Source: Alistipes muris (GTDB lineage Bacteria; Bacteroidota; Bacteroidia; Bacteroidales; Rikenellaceae). From it: DNA of 64,000 bases. Location of the stretch: positions 1 through 64,000 of the forward strand of contig NZ_CALPDD010000004.1 in assembly GCF_943193205.1 (NCBI RefSeq). The letters are read 5' to 3'. Under the pieces are notes generated by a model. That model was not told the DNA's origin and did no database searches. It worked only from the letters and a program-made list of their open reading frames with translations. Below are positions 44,211-53,733 of this stretch, one piece after another; position 1 is the stretch's first letter; each line of letters starts with the position of its first letter. A program made the position numbers and the translations under genes.

Positions 44211-45020
44211 TTAACGGTCGCGGAACTCGGAACTACGGGTGTCGGGCTCGGCGGCGACGGGCCGTGCATGCCGCCGCAAAGAAACGCTTTCGGAGGGCGC
44301 GACCTCGACGGGCTGCCGGAAATCGGACCCTTTCTTGTCTGGGCTGACGGCGGGCGCTTTTTGAACGGATGCTTTTTCGACAGACACTTTTGGGGCGGGC
44401 TTTTTCTCGGCGGAAGCAACGGGCTTGGCAGCGGAATCGGCCTGCGAACCGGGCACGACATCGACCTCCATGCGCCCTTTCATACGCCGGAACCGCCAAT
44501 CCCTGAACTCCTCGTCGGACTCGAAACCCTCGCCGATGAAGACGTCCGTACCGCCGGACTGGACGATTTTGGAATCGACGTTGGAATAAATCCGCTTGGT
44601 CCGCTCGTTCCAGAACAACTGCTGGGTGAAGAGCTTCTTGCCGTCGGACTTCTCGACGACGACATCGCCCTTGGCCTCCCACAACCGCCGCTTCTCGTAA
44701 TAAATGGCGTAATTGGCGGTAAGAACGGCGTCGACCGTCGACAGCGAATCGTCCTTATAAGTAGTGATGCTGACCCCCTTGCGGAACTCGCGGTAAGGCT
44801 CGGCGGCCTGCGAATAACCCTCCATGAGGGGCGTGACGAAATGATAGGAACGCCGCCCGTTCTGCGAATTGACGATGGAAAGGTTCTCGCTGTACTCGGT
44901 CATGCGGAGCTCCTCGGCCGGAGCGGCGGCGGGAACCCCGCGCTCGCACGAAAACAGCAAGATAGCACTTCCCACGAGGGAAAGTGCTACCGAGAAGTAT
45001 CGGGTCATGCGCAGGGGCAT
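44211..45020 (-). CDS. lptC: LPS export protein LptC with extended C-terminal tail
   Basis: Predicted component of the Lpt bridge that moves lipopolysaccharide to the outer membrane. An N-terminal hydrophobic stretch ends in LLFSC (Cys25), a possible lipobox, then a beta-jellyroll-like domain (about 38-190, with MTEYSENLSIVNS, VLTANYAIYYEKRRLWEAKGDV and KKLFTQQLFWNERTKRIYS) as in Bacteroidota LptC. About 75 further residues rich in Ala, Pro, Lys and Ser have no counterpart in E. coli LptC (191 residues). An alternative start is the second Met (residue 5). It lies between TPR and CNNM genes in the operon. Confidence 0.87.
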   Translation of the reverse strand: MPLRMTRYFSVALSLVGSAILLFSCERGVPAAAPAEELRMTEYSENLSIVNSQNGRRSYHFVTPLMEGYSQAAEPYREFRKGVSITTYKDDSLSTVDAVLTANYAIYYEKRRLWEAKGDVVVEKSDGKKLFTQQLFWNERTKRIYSNVDSKIVQSGGTDVFIGEGFESDEEFRDWRFRRMKGRMEVDVVPGSQADSAAKPVASAEKKPAPKVSVEKASVQKAPAVSPDKKGSDFRQPVEVAPSESVSLRRHARPVAAEPDTRSSEFRDR

Positions 45021-45041
45021 AGCCGGAATTGCAGGAAACGT

Positions 45042-46373
45042 TTAACGGAAACGGACCGTAGTGGCCAAGCCTGCCGCCGTACCGCACGAAACGGTGTAAC
45101 GCGAACCCTCCGTGGCCTCGTTGAAGAAACACTCCTCGGAAGTCGGGAAACGGTTGCGGAACAAAGAGAGCGAAGTACGCGCGTGGTCGAGGTACTCGGA
45201 ATCGGAAGGCAGCAGCTCGATGGCGCGGGCCATGGTATCGTAAGCAACCCAAAAAGCGGCCTGCCCGGCGAACCCGCCGCACTGCCCGGCCGAAACGCCG
45301 TAGCACTGAGCCAGAACGAAGTAAGGCACGCCGTCCTCGGGGTTGAGGTCGCGGGCCGAACGGGCGGCCGCGGCGGCGCCGGGGATGTGGTTGGCGGCGA
45401 GCTCGACCAAGGCGATGCGCACGTAGAGCTTCTGCTGCTCGGCGGGGTCGGTCTCGACCTCCAACGCCTCGTTGAGATACTTGGAAGCCTTGGCGTAATC
45501 ACCCTTGTTCTGGAAAGCCTGCGCGAGGAACATGGCGGTCTCGGACGACGGCTTCACCTCGTAATATTTCTCGGCGATGGCGAAGTAGAACTCGCTGTCG
45601 CACTTGGCGCGCGACATGAGCGCGACGGCCTGCGCGAGCACGGCCTCGTCCTCGGGAGCCGTCTCCAACTTAGCACGGAAGAGCTTTTCGAGGTTCTCGC
45701 AGCTGGCGGCGTTGCTCATGCCGAACGCCATGTCGAACTGCGACCGGAACTCGGCGGCATCGGCGCCGAAGAAAGGAGTGAGACGCTCGTACTCGGAGAT
45801 GACCTCGTCGGGCATGATCTCGTCGGTATCCTTGTAATCGGCGCAAAGGTTGCTGAAGTAAGCGACCAACGTAGAAGGATCGGTGGCGGCACCGCCCGCC
45901 TCGATGGCATCGCGGAACGCGCGGCGGATACCGGCGCGGTCGTTGGGCCTGTAAGTCAGATACTCGCGGGCCTTGCGGTCGAGGATATAAGCCCTGCCGC
46001 GGGTAGGATGCCCGCCGAAGTACTGGACGCGCAGATCGTAGGTCCACAACAAAGAATCGACAAGGGCCTCTTTCTCGGCCAGGCTTTTGGCGCGGTTGAT
46101 CTTGTTCTTATAGAGCAGGGCACCGCGGACGTAGGTATTCTCCGAAGCGGAGGGAGCGTTCTGGACCAACTCCATAAAATGCTGGGCGGCAGCGTTGTAA
46201 TCCTTGTTGTCGCAAGCCTCCTTGAGGAAGTTGCTGCTGAGGATGTTCTTCTGACGCTCCTCGACCGTATCGCCCCACTTGGCGTACTGCGGCCCGCTGA
46301 AATCCTGCTGGGCCCGGACTGCGCCGCAGAAGAGCAAAGCGGCGGCAATGAACAGAAACTGAACCTTTTTCAT
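45042..46373 (-). CDS. Secreted tetratricopeptide-repeat protein
   Basis: Predicted 443-residue exported protein, signal peptide with cleavage near AQQ (20-23). The mature chain has TPR-like helical pairs, clearest at about 225-370 (YYEVKPSSETAMFLAQAFQN, GDYAKASKYLNEAL, YVRIALVELAANHIPGAAAA, DGVPYFVLAQCYG). No enzymatic motif was seen. Its position between an outer-membrane barrel gene and lptC suggests an envelope assembly or scaffolding role. Confidence 0.8.
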   Translation of the reverse strand: MKKVQFLFIAAALLFCGAVRAQQDFSGPQYAKWGDTVEERQKNILSSNFLKEACDNKDYNAAAQHFMELVQNAPSASENTYVRGALLYKNKINRAKSLAEKEALVDSLLWTYDLRVQYFGGHPTRGRAYILDRKAREYLTYRPNDRAGIRRAFRDAIEAGGAATDPSTLVAYFSNLCADYKDTDEIMPDEVISEYERLTPFFGADAAEFRSQFDMAFGMSNAASCENLEKLFRAKLETAPEDEAVLAQAVALMSRAKCDSEFYFAIAEKYYEVKPSSETAMFLAQAFQNKGDYAKASKYLNEALEVETDPAEQQKLYVRIALVELAANHIPGAAAAARSARDLNPEDGVPYFVLAQCYGVSAGQCGGFAGQAAFWVAYDTMARAIELLPSDSEYLDHARTSLSLFRNRFPTSEECFFNEATEGSRYTVSCGTAAGLATTVRFR

Positions 46374-46399
46374 GATACCTAATTATTTGATATTTTAAG

Positions 46400-47770
46400 C
46401 TAATCGTACTTGGGCCGGACGAACCAATACTCGCCGTTCTCGCTACCGGCGAAGAGCGAGAAGCCGACGGCGAACTTGAAATAACGCTGCCGGATGAGCC
46501 CTGTCTGCCTGGAGACGTTGAACCCGCGGGAACCGTACTCGACGCCGACGTCGATGGCGGAAGTGCCGAAGAACCGCACGGGAATGCCGAACCCGAGGGT
46601 GACGGCATACTGGTCGAGCCCGTGGCCGCCGAAAGTCTGGTTGTAATTGCCGTAACGAAGCCCGGCGCGATAGGACCAGCGCTTGAAGAAATTGCGCGCG
46701 TCGTACCGGCTGGGAGTGAACTCGACGCCGAACTTGACGGTATGGGTATCGGTGTAGGCGATGTCGAAACTGCCGCTGTTGGCCACGGCCGTGCGGGCGA
46801 TGCCCTTGTTGCGGCCGCCCCAATTCTGGTAGACGTAATCGAGCCCGACGGCCCACCGGGAAGTCTGGTAATAAGCCCCGACGGCCAACTGCCTTGGCAG
46901 GACGAGCTTGAGGTTGGTGGTATCGCCCTTGACGGGAGTGCTGCTGCTGTCGGAAGTATAGATGCGCTCCTCGCTGCGGGGCCGCAAATCACCGCCGAAA
47001 TCGAACGTAGCACCGAACGTGAGGGCGCGGCGCGGCGAGAAGATGGCGTTCCACTGAAGACCGACCTGCCCCTTGAACTGCGAAATGCTGTAACTGCCCG
47101 TACCGACGATGGAATTGAAATTGCCGTCGCCGACTACGGCGGCGGGAACGGCGACGTAGGTACGGTCGATTCTGCCCCAATAATACTGAGCGGCGATGCC
47201 GACGGAAAAATTCTTGAACGGCTCCCAGCCGACCCCCAATTTGACCTCGGAGAGGTCGCCCTCGCCCTGGTAAGTATACTGCATGGGCCCGATATTGCCC
47301 CACACGGGGTCGTTGGGCCTATACTCGCGGTAATATTGGGTTCTGTAACCGACGGAACTGTAAGGCGCGAGGCTGAAACCCAACCCGACCTTCTTGGCGA
47401 TGGGAATCTGGAACGCGATGTCGTGGAAATTGAACGTATTGTACGCGGACTTCTTGGAAGTGTTGTCGACGGACTGCGAATTGTAATAATTCTGCCCCTC
47501 GATACCGAAACTGAAGAGGAACGTCTTCCGGGGAGCGGCGCTGAAAGCGGCGGGATTGAGCATGTTGGCCACGCCGGGATTGCGCACGGCGACCCCCACG
47601 CCGCCCATCGAACGCATCGAAAGCGTCCCGGGCGTCGAGAGCTCGCCGATACCGTACATGGTATAGGGCGAAAAGGCGTTGATACTGCTGGTCTGGGCCG
47701 CGGCACCCGCCGCGAGACACGACAGCACCGCCGCGCCGAACAGGCTACGGAAGGTCTTCTTCACTTGCAT
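46400..47770 (-). CDS. Outer-membrane beta-barrel protein (FadL/PorV-like)
   Basis: Predicted 456-residue outer-membrane barrel: signal peptide (about 1-25, ending AAAQ), an N-terminal plug-like segment (SPYTMYGIGELSTPGTLSMR, then GGVGVAVRNPGVANMLNPAA as in FadL-related barrels), then alternating aromatic beta strands to a C-terminal strand. A substrate cannot be assigned; relatives include fatty-acid channels and T9SS PorV. It overlaps the end of coaX by 26 bases and precedes the TPR gene by 26. An in-frame downstream ATG is possible but would cut the signal peptide. Confidence 0.82.
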   Translation of the reverse strand: MQVKKTFRSLFGAAVLSCLAAGAAAQTSSINAFSPYTMYGIGELSTPGTLSMRSMGGVGVAVRNPGVANMLNPAAFSAAPRKTFLFSFGIEGQNYYNSQSVDNTSKKSAYNTFNFHDIAFQIPIAKKVGLGFSLAPYSSVGYRTQYYREYRPNDPVWGNIGPMQYTYQGEGDLSEVKLGVGWEPFKNFSVGIAAQYYWGRIDRTYVAVPAAVVGDGNFNSIVGTGSYSISQFKGQVGLQWNAIFSPRRALTFGATFDFGGDLRPRSEERIYTSDSSSTPVKGDTTNLKLVLPRQLAVGAYYQTSRWAVGLDYVYQNWGGRNKGIARTAVANSGSFDIAYTDTHTVKFGVEFTPSRYDARNFFKRWSYRAGLRYGNYNQTFGGHGLDQYAVTLGFGIPVRFFGTSAIDVGVEYGSRGFNVSRQTGLIRQRYFKFAVGFSLFAGSENGEYWFVRPKYD

Positions 47771-48485
47771 TGAACTCTAAAATTCGGTCCAGTCCGCAAA
47801 AGACCGGATTACGATCTGCAAATATCGCATTTTTAATTCGCTTCGTCAAATATTTTGCGTCGCCGCCGGTAAAAATTACGCACAAACCGTCGATTTGCCG
47901 CCGAAGCCGCCCGATGTAACCCTCGATCTCGAAGACGAGCGAATTCAGGACACCGGCGCCGATGGCCCCGGAAGTGGAACGCCCGAACAACCCGTCGGAA
48001 TCGGGAACGTCGCACAACGGCAACGCAGCGGTGAACTCGTGCAAGGCGCGGAACCGCATACGCAAGCCGGGCGAAATGGACCCGCCGCGGAAAGTACCGT
48101 CGGCCGTGACGAGGTCGATGGTGACAGCCGTGCCGCAATCGACGACCAGGACGTCGCGCCCGGGCCAAAGAACCGTGACCCCGACCGCGGCGGCGAGCCT
48201 GTCGCGCCCCAACGTATGGGGCGTGAGGTAATCGCTGGCGATGGGAACAAGCGTCTGCGGAGTGAACTCCAAGCAAGGAATCCCCTGAGCCCGAACGGCG
48301 GCGGCGACATCGGCGGCATCGCCCCGGGTAGAGGAGACGATGGCCCTGCGAACAGGAAAAGCCGCGGTCAGCTCCCCGAGAACAGCCGCCGAAAACCGTT
48401 CGGCGACCCGTTCGGCAACGCACCTGCCACTCTCCATAACGGCCAACTTGACCCGGGAATTACCAATATCGATTACGAGATTCAC
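47745..48485 (-). CDS. coaX: Type III pantothenate kinase
   Basis: Phosphorylates pantothenate, the first committed step of CoA synthesis; needs a monovalent cation and is not feedback-inhibited by CoA. The 246-residue protein has DIGNSRVKLAV near 6-16 (phosphate 1), PHTLGRDRLAA near 88-98 (including the catalytic Asp), DCGTAVTIDLV near 116-126 and GGSISPGLRMR near 134-144. It starts inside the mfd stop (4-base overlap). Confidence 0.96.
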   Translation of the reverse strand: MNLVIDIGNSRVKLAVMESGRCVAERVAERFSAAVLGELTAAFPVRRAIVSSTRGDAADVAAAVRAQGIPCLEFTPQTLVPIASDYLTPHTLGRDRLAAAVGVTVLWPGRDVLVVDCGTAVTIDLVTADGTFRGGSISPGLRMRFRALHEFTAALPLCDVPDSDGLFGRSTSGAIGAGVLNSLVFEIEGYIGRLRRQIDGLCVIFTGGDAKYLTKRIKNAIFADRNPVFCGLDRILEFNASEEDLP

Positions 48486-51400
48486 AATTCACGCAAGGTT
48501 TTGTAAGCGGCCTCCACATCCTTGATATTCCTAACGGTCATGGCCAGACGATTATTGTGCTGTTTGAGCACGAAACGCTCGGGATGCTGCGTGACGCGCT
48601 TCAAGAGCTCCATGAAAGTATCGCTCTTGTAATAAGGCGAATCCTCCTCGCCGACGAAATGGACGATCATCAAACCGTTCTTGACCTTGACGCGCTCCAT
48701 ACCCAGGCGGATGGCCTCCCACCGCAGACGCACGACGTCGAGCAACTCCTGAGCGGGCCGCGGCAAAGGCCCGAAACGGTCGGCGAGCCGGGCGGCGAAA
48801 GCCTGCAAGGCCTCCTCGTCCTTGGCCGAATCGAGCTCGCGGTAGAGCTTGAGCCGCTCGGCCTGCTGCGAGACGTAGGAATCGGGCAAGGCGGCTTCGA
48901 GCTCGACGTCGATGTGGGCGTCGTCGATGAACCGCATCCCGTCGACGACCTGCTGCTCGCCCGCCGAGAGCCCGGCGACCTGCAACCCTTCGGCCCGCAG
49001 CTCGGCGATGGCCTCGTTCATGATTTTCTGGTAAGTCTCGAACCCGATGTCGGCGATGAACCCGCTCTGCTCGGCCCCCAGGAGGTTGCCGGCGCCGCGG
49101 ATGTCGAGGTCCTGCATGGCGATGTTGAACCCGGACCCGAGGTCGGAAAACTCCTCGATAGCCCTCAGACGCCGCCGGGCATCGGACGACAGCAACTCGT
49201 CGGGCGGCGAAAGGAGGTAGCAATAAGCCTTGCGGTCGGAACGCCCGACGCGGCCGCGCAACTGGTGCAAATCGCTGAGCCCGAAGCACTCGGCGTGGTC
49301 GATGAGGATGGTGTTGGCGTTAGGGATGTCAATGCCGTTCTCGACGATGGTCGTAGAGAGCAGGACGTCGAACTCGCCGTAGATGAAATCCATGATGAGC
49401 TTTTCCAACTGCTCGGCGGGCATCTTGCCGTGGCCGACACCGACCCGGGCCTTGGGACAAACCCGGGCTATCATCCCCTGGACGGCGGGCAAATCCTCGA
49501 CGCGGTTGTGGACGAAATAGACCTGCCCGCCACGCGCGAGCTCGGCCTCGACAGCGTCGCGGACAATCTCCTCGGAGAAAGCGTGCGACTCGGTGACGAT
49601 GGGCTGGCGGTTGGGCGGGGGCGTGGAGATGACGGAGAGGTCGCGCGACCCCATGAGCGCAAACTGAAGCGTACGCGGGATGGGGGTGGCGGTCAGAGTG
49701 AGCGTATCGACAGAAACGCTCAACTGGGTGAGCTTCTCCTTGGCGGCGACGCCGAACTTCTGCTCCTCGTCGATGATGAGCAGCCCGAGGTCGCGGAAGA
49801 CGATCTGCTTGCCGAGCATCTTATGGGTGCCGATGAGGATGTCGATGCGCCCGGCGGCCAAATCGTCGCGAATCTGTGCGACCTCGCGCGCGGACTTGGT
49901 GCGGTTGAGGTACTCGATGCGGACGGGGAACTCGCGCAGACGCTCGGAAAACGACCGGAAATGCTGCAAGGCGAGGATGGTAGTAGGCACGAGGACCGCG
50001 ACCTGCTTCCCGTCGGTCGCGGCCTTGAACGCGGCGCGGATGGCGACCTCGGTCTTGCCGAACCCGACGTCGCCGCACACGAGCCTGTCCATGGGCTGGT
50101 CGGACTCCATATCCTTCTTGACGGCGGCGATGGCGGCCTGCTGGTCGGGCGTATCCTCCCACCGGAACGACGCTTCGAGCTCGTGCTGAAGGTAACTGTC
50201 GGCCGAGAAAGCGAAGCCCTTGGAAGCCTTGCGCTTGGCGTAAAGGGCGATGAGCTCGCGCGAAATATCCTTGACGGCCTTTTTAGCAGCGCTCTTGAGC
50301 TTCTGCCAAGCCCCGCTGCCGAGCTTGTAGACCTTGGGAGGCTCGCCGTCGCCGGCCTTGTAACGCGAAATACGGTGGAGCGAATGGACGTTGACGAACA
50401 ACACGTCGCCGTCCTTATAGACGAGCTTGATGGCCTCGTGCTGCTTCCCGTTCTCGTTGATACGGACCAACCCGTCGAACCGCCCGACGCCGTGGTCGAT
50501 GTGGACGACGTAATCGCCGGGCCGCAACTGGTTGAGCTCGGCGACGGTCATCTGCTCGTCGCGCTTGATTTCGCCGTTGATACGGTAACGCTGGTAACGG
50601 TCGAAAATCTGGTGGTCGCTATAAAGGCACAGCCTGAGCTCGCTGTCGACGAACCCTTCGTGGAGCGTGACGCCCAAAGCCCGGACAACGGCCTGCCCGC
50701 GCCCGATCTGGTGGAAGATATTGACGAGCCGCTCGACCTGCACCTTGTTCTCGGAGAGGATGTAAGTCTCGAAACCCCGCAAGGCGTTGCGAATCATATC
50801 GTCGGCGAGCATCTCGAAATTCTTGTTGAACTTGGGCTGCGGAGCGGTGGCGAAACGCACCTCGACGGAAGCGGGCCGCTCGGGGAGGCTGTTGCGGAGC
50901 ATGAAGAGCCTGCTCTGGGCGAGGTCGGCGAGCAACCCGCTGCGGCTGGTCATGAGCGTGTCGATACGCTCGGGCTGCTCCAAATCGGCGAGGGTTCGGC
51001 GCCGGACGTCGTTGACCTTGCGCAAGACGAAATCGGGGTCGTAGAACCAAAAAGCAGCGTCGCGGCCGACGAAAGCAGCCAACGAAACGCGCGCGGCATC
51101 GGCGGCGGCGTTCAAATCGGGGATGACGGCGATTTCGGAGAGCTTCTCGGACGAAAGCTGGCTCGAAATCTCGAAACGCCGGATGGAATCGACCTCGTCG
51201 CCGAAGAAATCGACGCGGTAGGGCTTGCTCTCGGAAAAGGAAAAGACGTCGACGATACCGCCGCGAACGGAATACTGCCCGGGCTCGTAGACGAAGTCGA
51301 CGCGCGAGAAAGCGGCGTCGATGAGCGCCTGCTCGAAACTGCCGATGGACAGCCTGTCGCCGACACGGACCTGGATCAACCCCTGCTGCAACGCCTGTGC

Positions 51401-51811
51401 GTCGGCGACCCGCTCGGCCAAAGCCTCGGGATAAGTACAGAGGACGCGGTAACCTGAACCGTCGAAATTCCGGAGGGCGTTCAACGCCGCGGTACGCTGG
51501 ACAACGCCCTGCGCATCCTCGGCGCCATAAGCGGCGGACCGCTTCCAAGCAGAGGGGAAGAAGAAGACGTGCTTCTCGTCGAGCAACGCGTAGAAATCAT
51601 TGAGGAGGTAAGCAGCGGCATCGCGGTCCTCGGCGACGAAGACATGCACGCCCCCGACCTTGGAGACGGCGGCGGCGGCGTAGAACGACAGAGCCCCGCC
51701 GACCAACTCCCCGAGGTGGACCGTGGCGCCGCACTCCCTGTATGCCCGGCACAACTGCCCGAAAGCCTTCGACCCGGCGGCGAACCGCCCCAACTGTTCG
51801 CGAGGAGACAC
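48482..51811 (-). CDS. mfd: Transcription-repair coupling factor Mfd
   Basis: Removes RNA polymerase stalled at DNA lesions and recruits UvrA. The 1109-residue protein has UvrB-like N-terminal domains (to about 340), the CarD-like RNA polymerase-interaction domain (about 430-510, with QLRPGDYVVHIDHGVGRFDG), the RecG-like translocase with Walker A GDVGFGKTEVAIRAAF near 588 and DEEQKFGVAAKEKL near 690, and the C-terminal TRCF domain (about 960-1109). It starts at GTG 51811; no better ATG was seen upstream. It heads the coaX-lptC-ppiD cluster. Confidence 0.96.
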   Translation of the reverse strand: MSPREQLGRFAAGSKAFGQLCRAYRECGATVHLGELVGGALSFYAAAAVSKVGGVHVFVAEDRDAAAYLLNDFYALLDEKHVFFFPSAWKRSAAYGAEDAQGVVQRTAALNALRNFDGSGYRVLCTYPEALAERVADAQALQQGLIQVRVGDRLSIGSFEQALIDAAFSRVDFVYEPGQYSVRGGIVDVFSFSESKPYRVDFFGDEVDSIRRFEISSQLSSEKLSEIAVIPDLNAAADAARVSLAAFVGRDAAFWFYDPDFVLRKVNDVRRRTLADLEQPERIDTLMTSRSGLLADLAQSRLFMLRNSLPERPASVEVRFATAPQPKFNKNFEMLADDMIRNALRGFETYILSENKVQVERLVNIFHQIGRGQAVVRALGVTLHEGFVDSELRLCLYSDHQIFDRYQRYRINGEIKRDEQMTVAELNQLRPGDYVVHIDHGVGRFDGLVRINENGKQHEAIKLVYKDGDVLFVNVHSLHRISRYKAGDGEPPKVYKLGSGAWQKLKSAAKKAVKDISRELIALYAKRKASKGFAFSADSYLQHELEASFRWEDTPDQQAAIAAVKKDMESDQPMDRLVCGDVGFGKTEVAIRAAFKAATDGKQVAVLVPTTILALQHFRSFSERLREFPVRIEYLNRTKSAREVAQIRDDLAAGRIDILIGTHKMLGKQIVFRDLGLLIIDEEQKFGVAAKEKLTQLSVSVDTLTLTATPIPRTLQFALMGSRDLSVISTPPPNRQPIVTESHAFSEEIVRDAVEAELARGGQVYFVHNRVEDLPAVQGMIARVCPKARVGVGHGKMPAEQLEKLIMDFIYGEFDVLLSTTIVENGIDIPNANTILIDHAECFGLSDLHQLRGRVGRSDRKAYCYLLSPPDELLSSDARRRLRAIEEFSDLGSGFNIAMQDLDIRGAGNLLGAEQSGFIADIGFETYQKIMNEAIAELRAEGLQVAGLSAGEQQVVDGMRFIDDAHIDVELEAALPDSYVSQQAERLKLYRELDSAKDEEALQAFAARLADRFGPLPRPAQELLDVVRLRWEAIRLGMERVKVKNGLMIVHFVGEEDSPYYKSDTFMELLKRVTQHPERFVLKQHNNRLAMTVRNIKDVEAAYKTLREL

Positions 51812-51817
51812 TGCTGG

Positions 51818-51957
51818 AAATTAAAAATTAAGAATTGAGAATTAAAAATCGGCATCTGCTCCCACGAGACCGGCCGGCATGAAATATCGGGCAAGAACGA
51901 CGGAAAAATCGGGAACCGGGAAAATGCTCCGCGATTTTTAATTTTTCATTTTTAATT
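51818..51957. repeat. Inverted pair of AT-rich repeats upstream of mfd
   Basis: Arms at about 51818-51848 (AAATTAAAAATTAAGAATTG...) and 51934-51957 (ATTTTTAATTTTTCATTTTT then AATT) are variants of the 31-mer in opposite orientations, flanking about 85 bases of GC-richer sequence. Confidence 0.6.
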
Positions 51958-51963
51958 ATGGAT

Positions 51964-53514
51964 TTATTTCTTAATCAAATCGTTGCCCTGCCTGTCGTGG
52001 TAATGGACCTCGACGATGCCGACGGACTGGTCCTCGACGATGTCGATACGGACCTTGTACTTCCACTCCCACTGCCGCCTGAGCGACCAGAAACCCTTCT
52101 TGAGGAACAAGGCGACGTAAGGACTGACGACCAAACGGATGAACTTATGCCCGCGGTCCTCGGTGAGGAACGAAATCTGATTCTCGATTTTCTTGTCCAA
52201 GATGACCGTAGGCTCGATTTTGCCGGACCCGCTGCAAGTGGGGCAAACGTCGGAGACGCTCTCGACGGCGACGGGCCGCACCCTCTGACGCGTAATCTGC
52301 ATCAGACCGAACTTGGTGAGGGGCAGGACGGTATGCTTGGCCTTATCATTAGCCATGAACTTGACCATCTCCTCGAAGAGCAACTGCCTGTTCTGCGCCT
52401 TATGCAAGTCGATGAAGTCGATGATGACGATACCCCCGAGGTCGCGCAGACGCAACTGCCGTGCGATCTCCTTGGCGGCGGCGAGGTTGACATCCATGGC
52501 GGTCTGCTCCTGGTTGTCCTCGGCCTTGGTACGGTTGCCGGAATTGACGTCGATGACGTTCATGGCCTCGGTCCGCTCGATGATGAGGTAAGCCCCGCGC
52601 TTGAGCGAAACGTACTTGGCGAAGAGCGACTTGATCTGCTTGGAAATATCGAAATTGTCGAAGATGGGCACGCTGCCGCGGTAGAACTTGACGATCTTCT
52701 CCTTCTCGGGCTCGATTTGCCGGATGTAATTGCGAATCTCGTTGAACATGGCCTGGTCGTCGACGGCGATCTGCGAAAACGAACCATTCAACGAATCGCG
52801 GATGATGGTATTGGCCCGGTTCATCTCGCTCATGATCTGAGCGGGCGCGGAATGCTTGCGGATGGCCGAAACGGTCTTGCGCCACCGCTCGACCTGGTTG
52901 CGGATGTCCTGCTCGATGTCCTCGTCGCGGGCCTCCATGGCGGCGGTGCGGATGATGACGCCGAAATTCTTGGGCAAGACCCCGGCGGCGATGCGCTTCA
53001 AACGCTTCTTCGCCTCGGCGGACCGGATCTTCTGCGAAAGGAAGACCTTGGACGAAAACGGCACGAGAACGACGTTGCGCCCGGCGAGCGAAATATCGGC
53101 CGTGAGCCGGGGCCCCTTGGTGGAAATGGCCTCCTTGGCAATCTGCACCATGATCTGCTGCCCGACCTGCAAATAATCGCCGATTTTACCGCCCTTCTCG
53201 ATGGGCTCCTCCAACTTCATGGACTCGATGCGCAAGCCCCGCTTACCGGGAACGTACGACGAAATGAGCTTCTGCAAAGACGAAAAATGGCTCCCGAGGT
53301 CGAGGTAATGGATGAAGGCGTCCTTCTCGTGACCTATGTTGACGAATGCCGCGTTGAGCCCCGGCATGATTTTACGGACCTTGCCGAGGTAGATGTCGCC
53401 GACGGCGAACCCGGTCTGGCACTGCTCTTTGGAAAGCTCGACCAAGACCTTGTCCTCGCACAAGGCGATGGAAATCTCGGCCGGGCTGACGTTTACGATT
53501 AACTCTCTGTTCAT
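51964..53514 (-). CDS. rng: Ribonuclease G/E family endoribonuclease
   Basis: Cleaves single-stranded RNA (5'-monophosphate sensing). The 516-residue protein has an N-terminal S1 domain (about 40-120), the RNase H-like and DNase I-like catalytic part with metal ligands in INVIDVNSGN near 310 and GGIVIIDFIDLHK near 350, and the zinc-link CPTCSGSGKI near 420. It lacks the large scaffold tail of RNase E and is nearer RNase G. Independent transcription from the HU-side terminator is likely. Gene start at ATG 53514. Confidence 0.94.
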   Translation of the reverse strand: MNRELIVNVSPAEISIALCEDKVLVELSKEQCQTGFAVGDIYLGKVRKIMPGLNAAFVNIGHEKDAFIHYLDLGSHFSSLQKLISSYVPGKRGLRIESMKLEEPIEKGGKIGDYLQVGQQIMVQIAKEAISTKGPRLTADISLAGRNVVLVPFSSKVFLSQKIRSAEAKKRLKRIAAGVLPKNFGVIIRTAAMEARDEDIEQDIRNQVERWRKTVSAIRKHSAPAQIMSEMNRANTIIRDSLNGSFSQIAVDDQAMFNEIRNYIRQIEPEKEKIVKFYRGSVPIFDNFDISKQIKSLFAKYVSLKRGAYLIIERTEAMNVIDVNSGNRTKAEDNQEQTAMDVNLAAAKEIARQLRLRDLGGIVIIDFIDLHKAQNRQLLFEEMVKFMANDKAKHTVLPLTKFGLMQITRQRVRPVAVESVSDVCPTCSGSGKIEPTVILDKKIENQISFLTEDRGHKFIRLVVSPYVALFLKKGFWSLRRQWEWKYKVRIDIVEDQSVGIVEVHYHDRQGNDLIKK

Positions 53515-53674
53515 TTATCTTATACGCGCCGCGAAGACGCGGAAGGTTGAAATTAGTAAGGGACCGCCTGTTGGAATGGAGGGGCGGCGAACTCCAAAAT
53601 CTGAACGCGAACGGGCGCGAAACACCCTGCGAAAGGGCTCCGCCGGAGACGGCGGAACGTGAATCAAAAAAACA

Positions 53675-53714
53675 GGTAAAGCTAAAAGGACCCGGGGCCC
53701 CTTTAGCTTTAACC
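53675..53714 (-). terminator. Terminator after HU and the small basic protein gene
   Basis: Stem AAAGCTAAA...GG / CC...TTTAGCTTT around GGACCCGGGG, followed on the minus strand by a T run (GTTTTTTTG). Confidence 0.75.
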
Positions 53715-53733
53715 GTTCATAGACGTCGCTACC

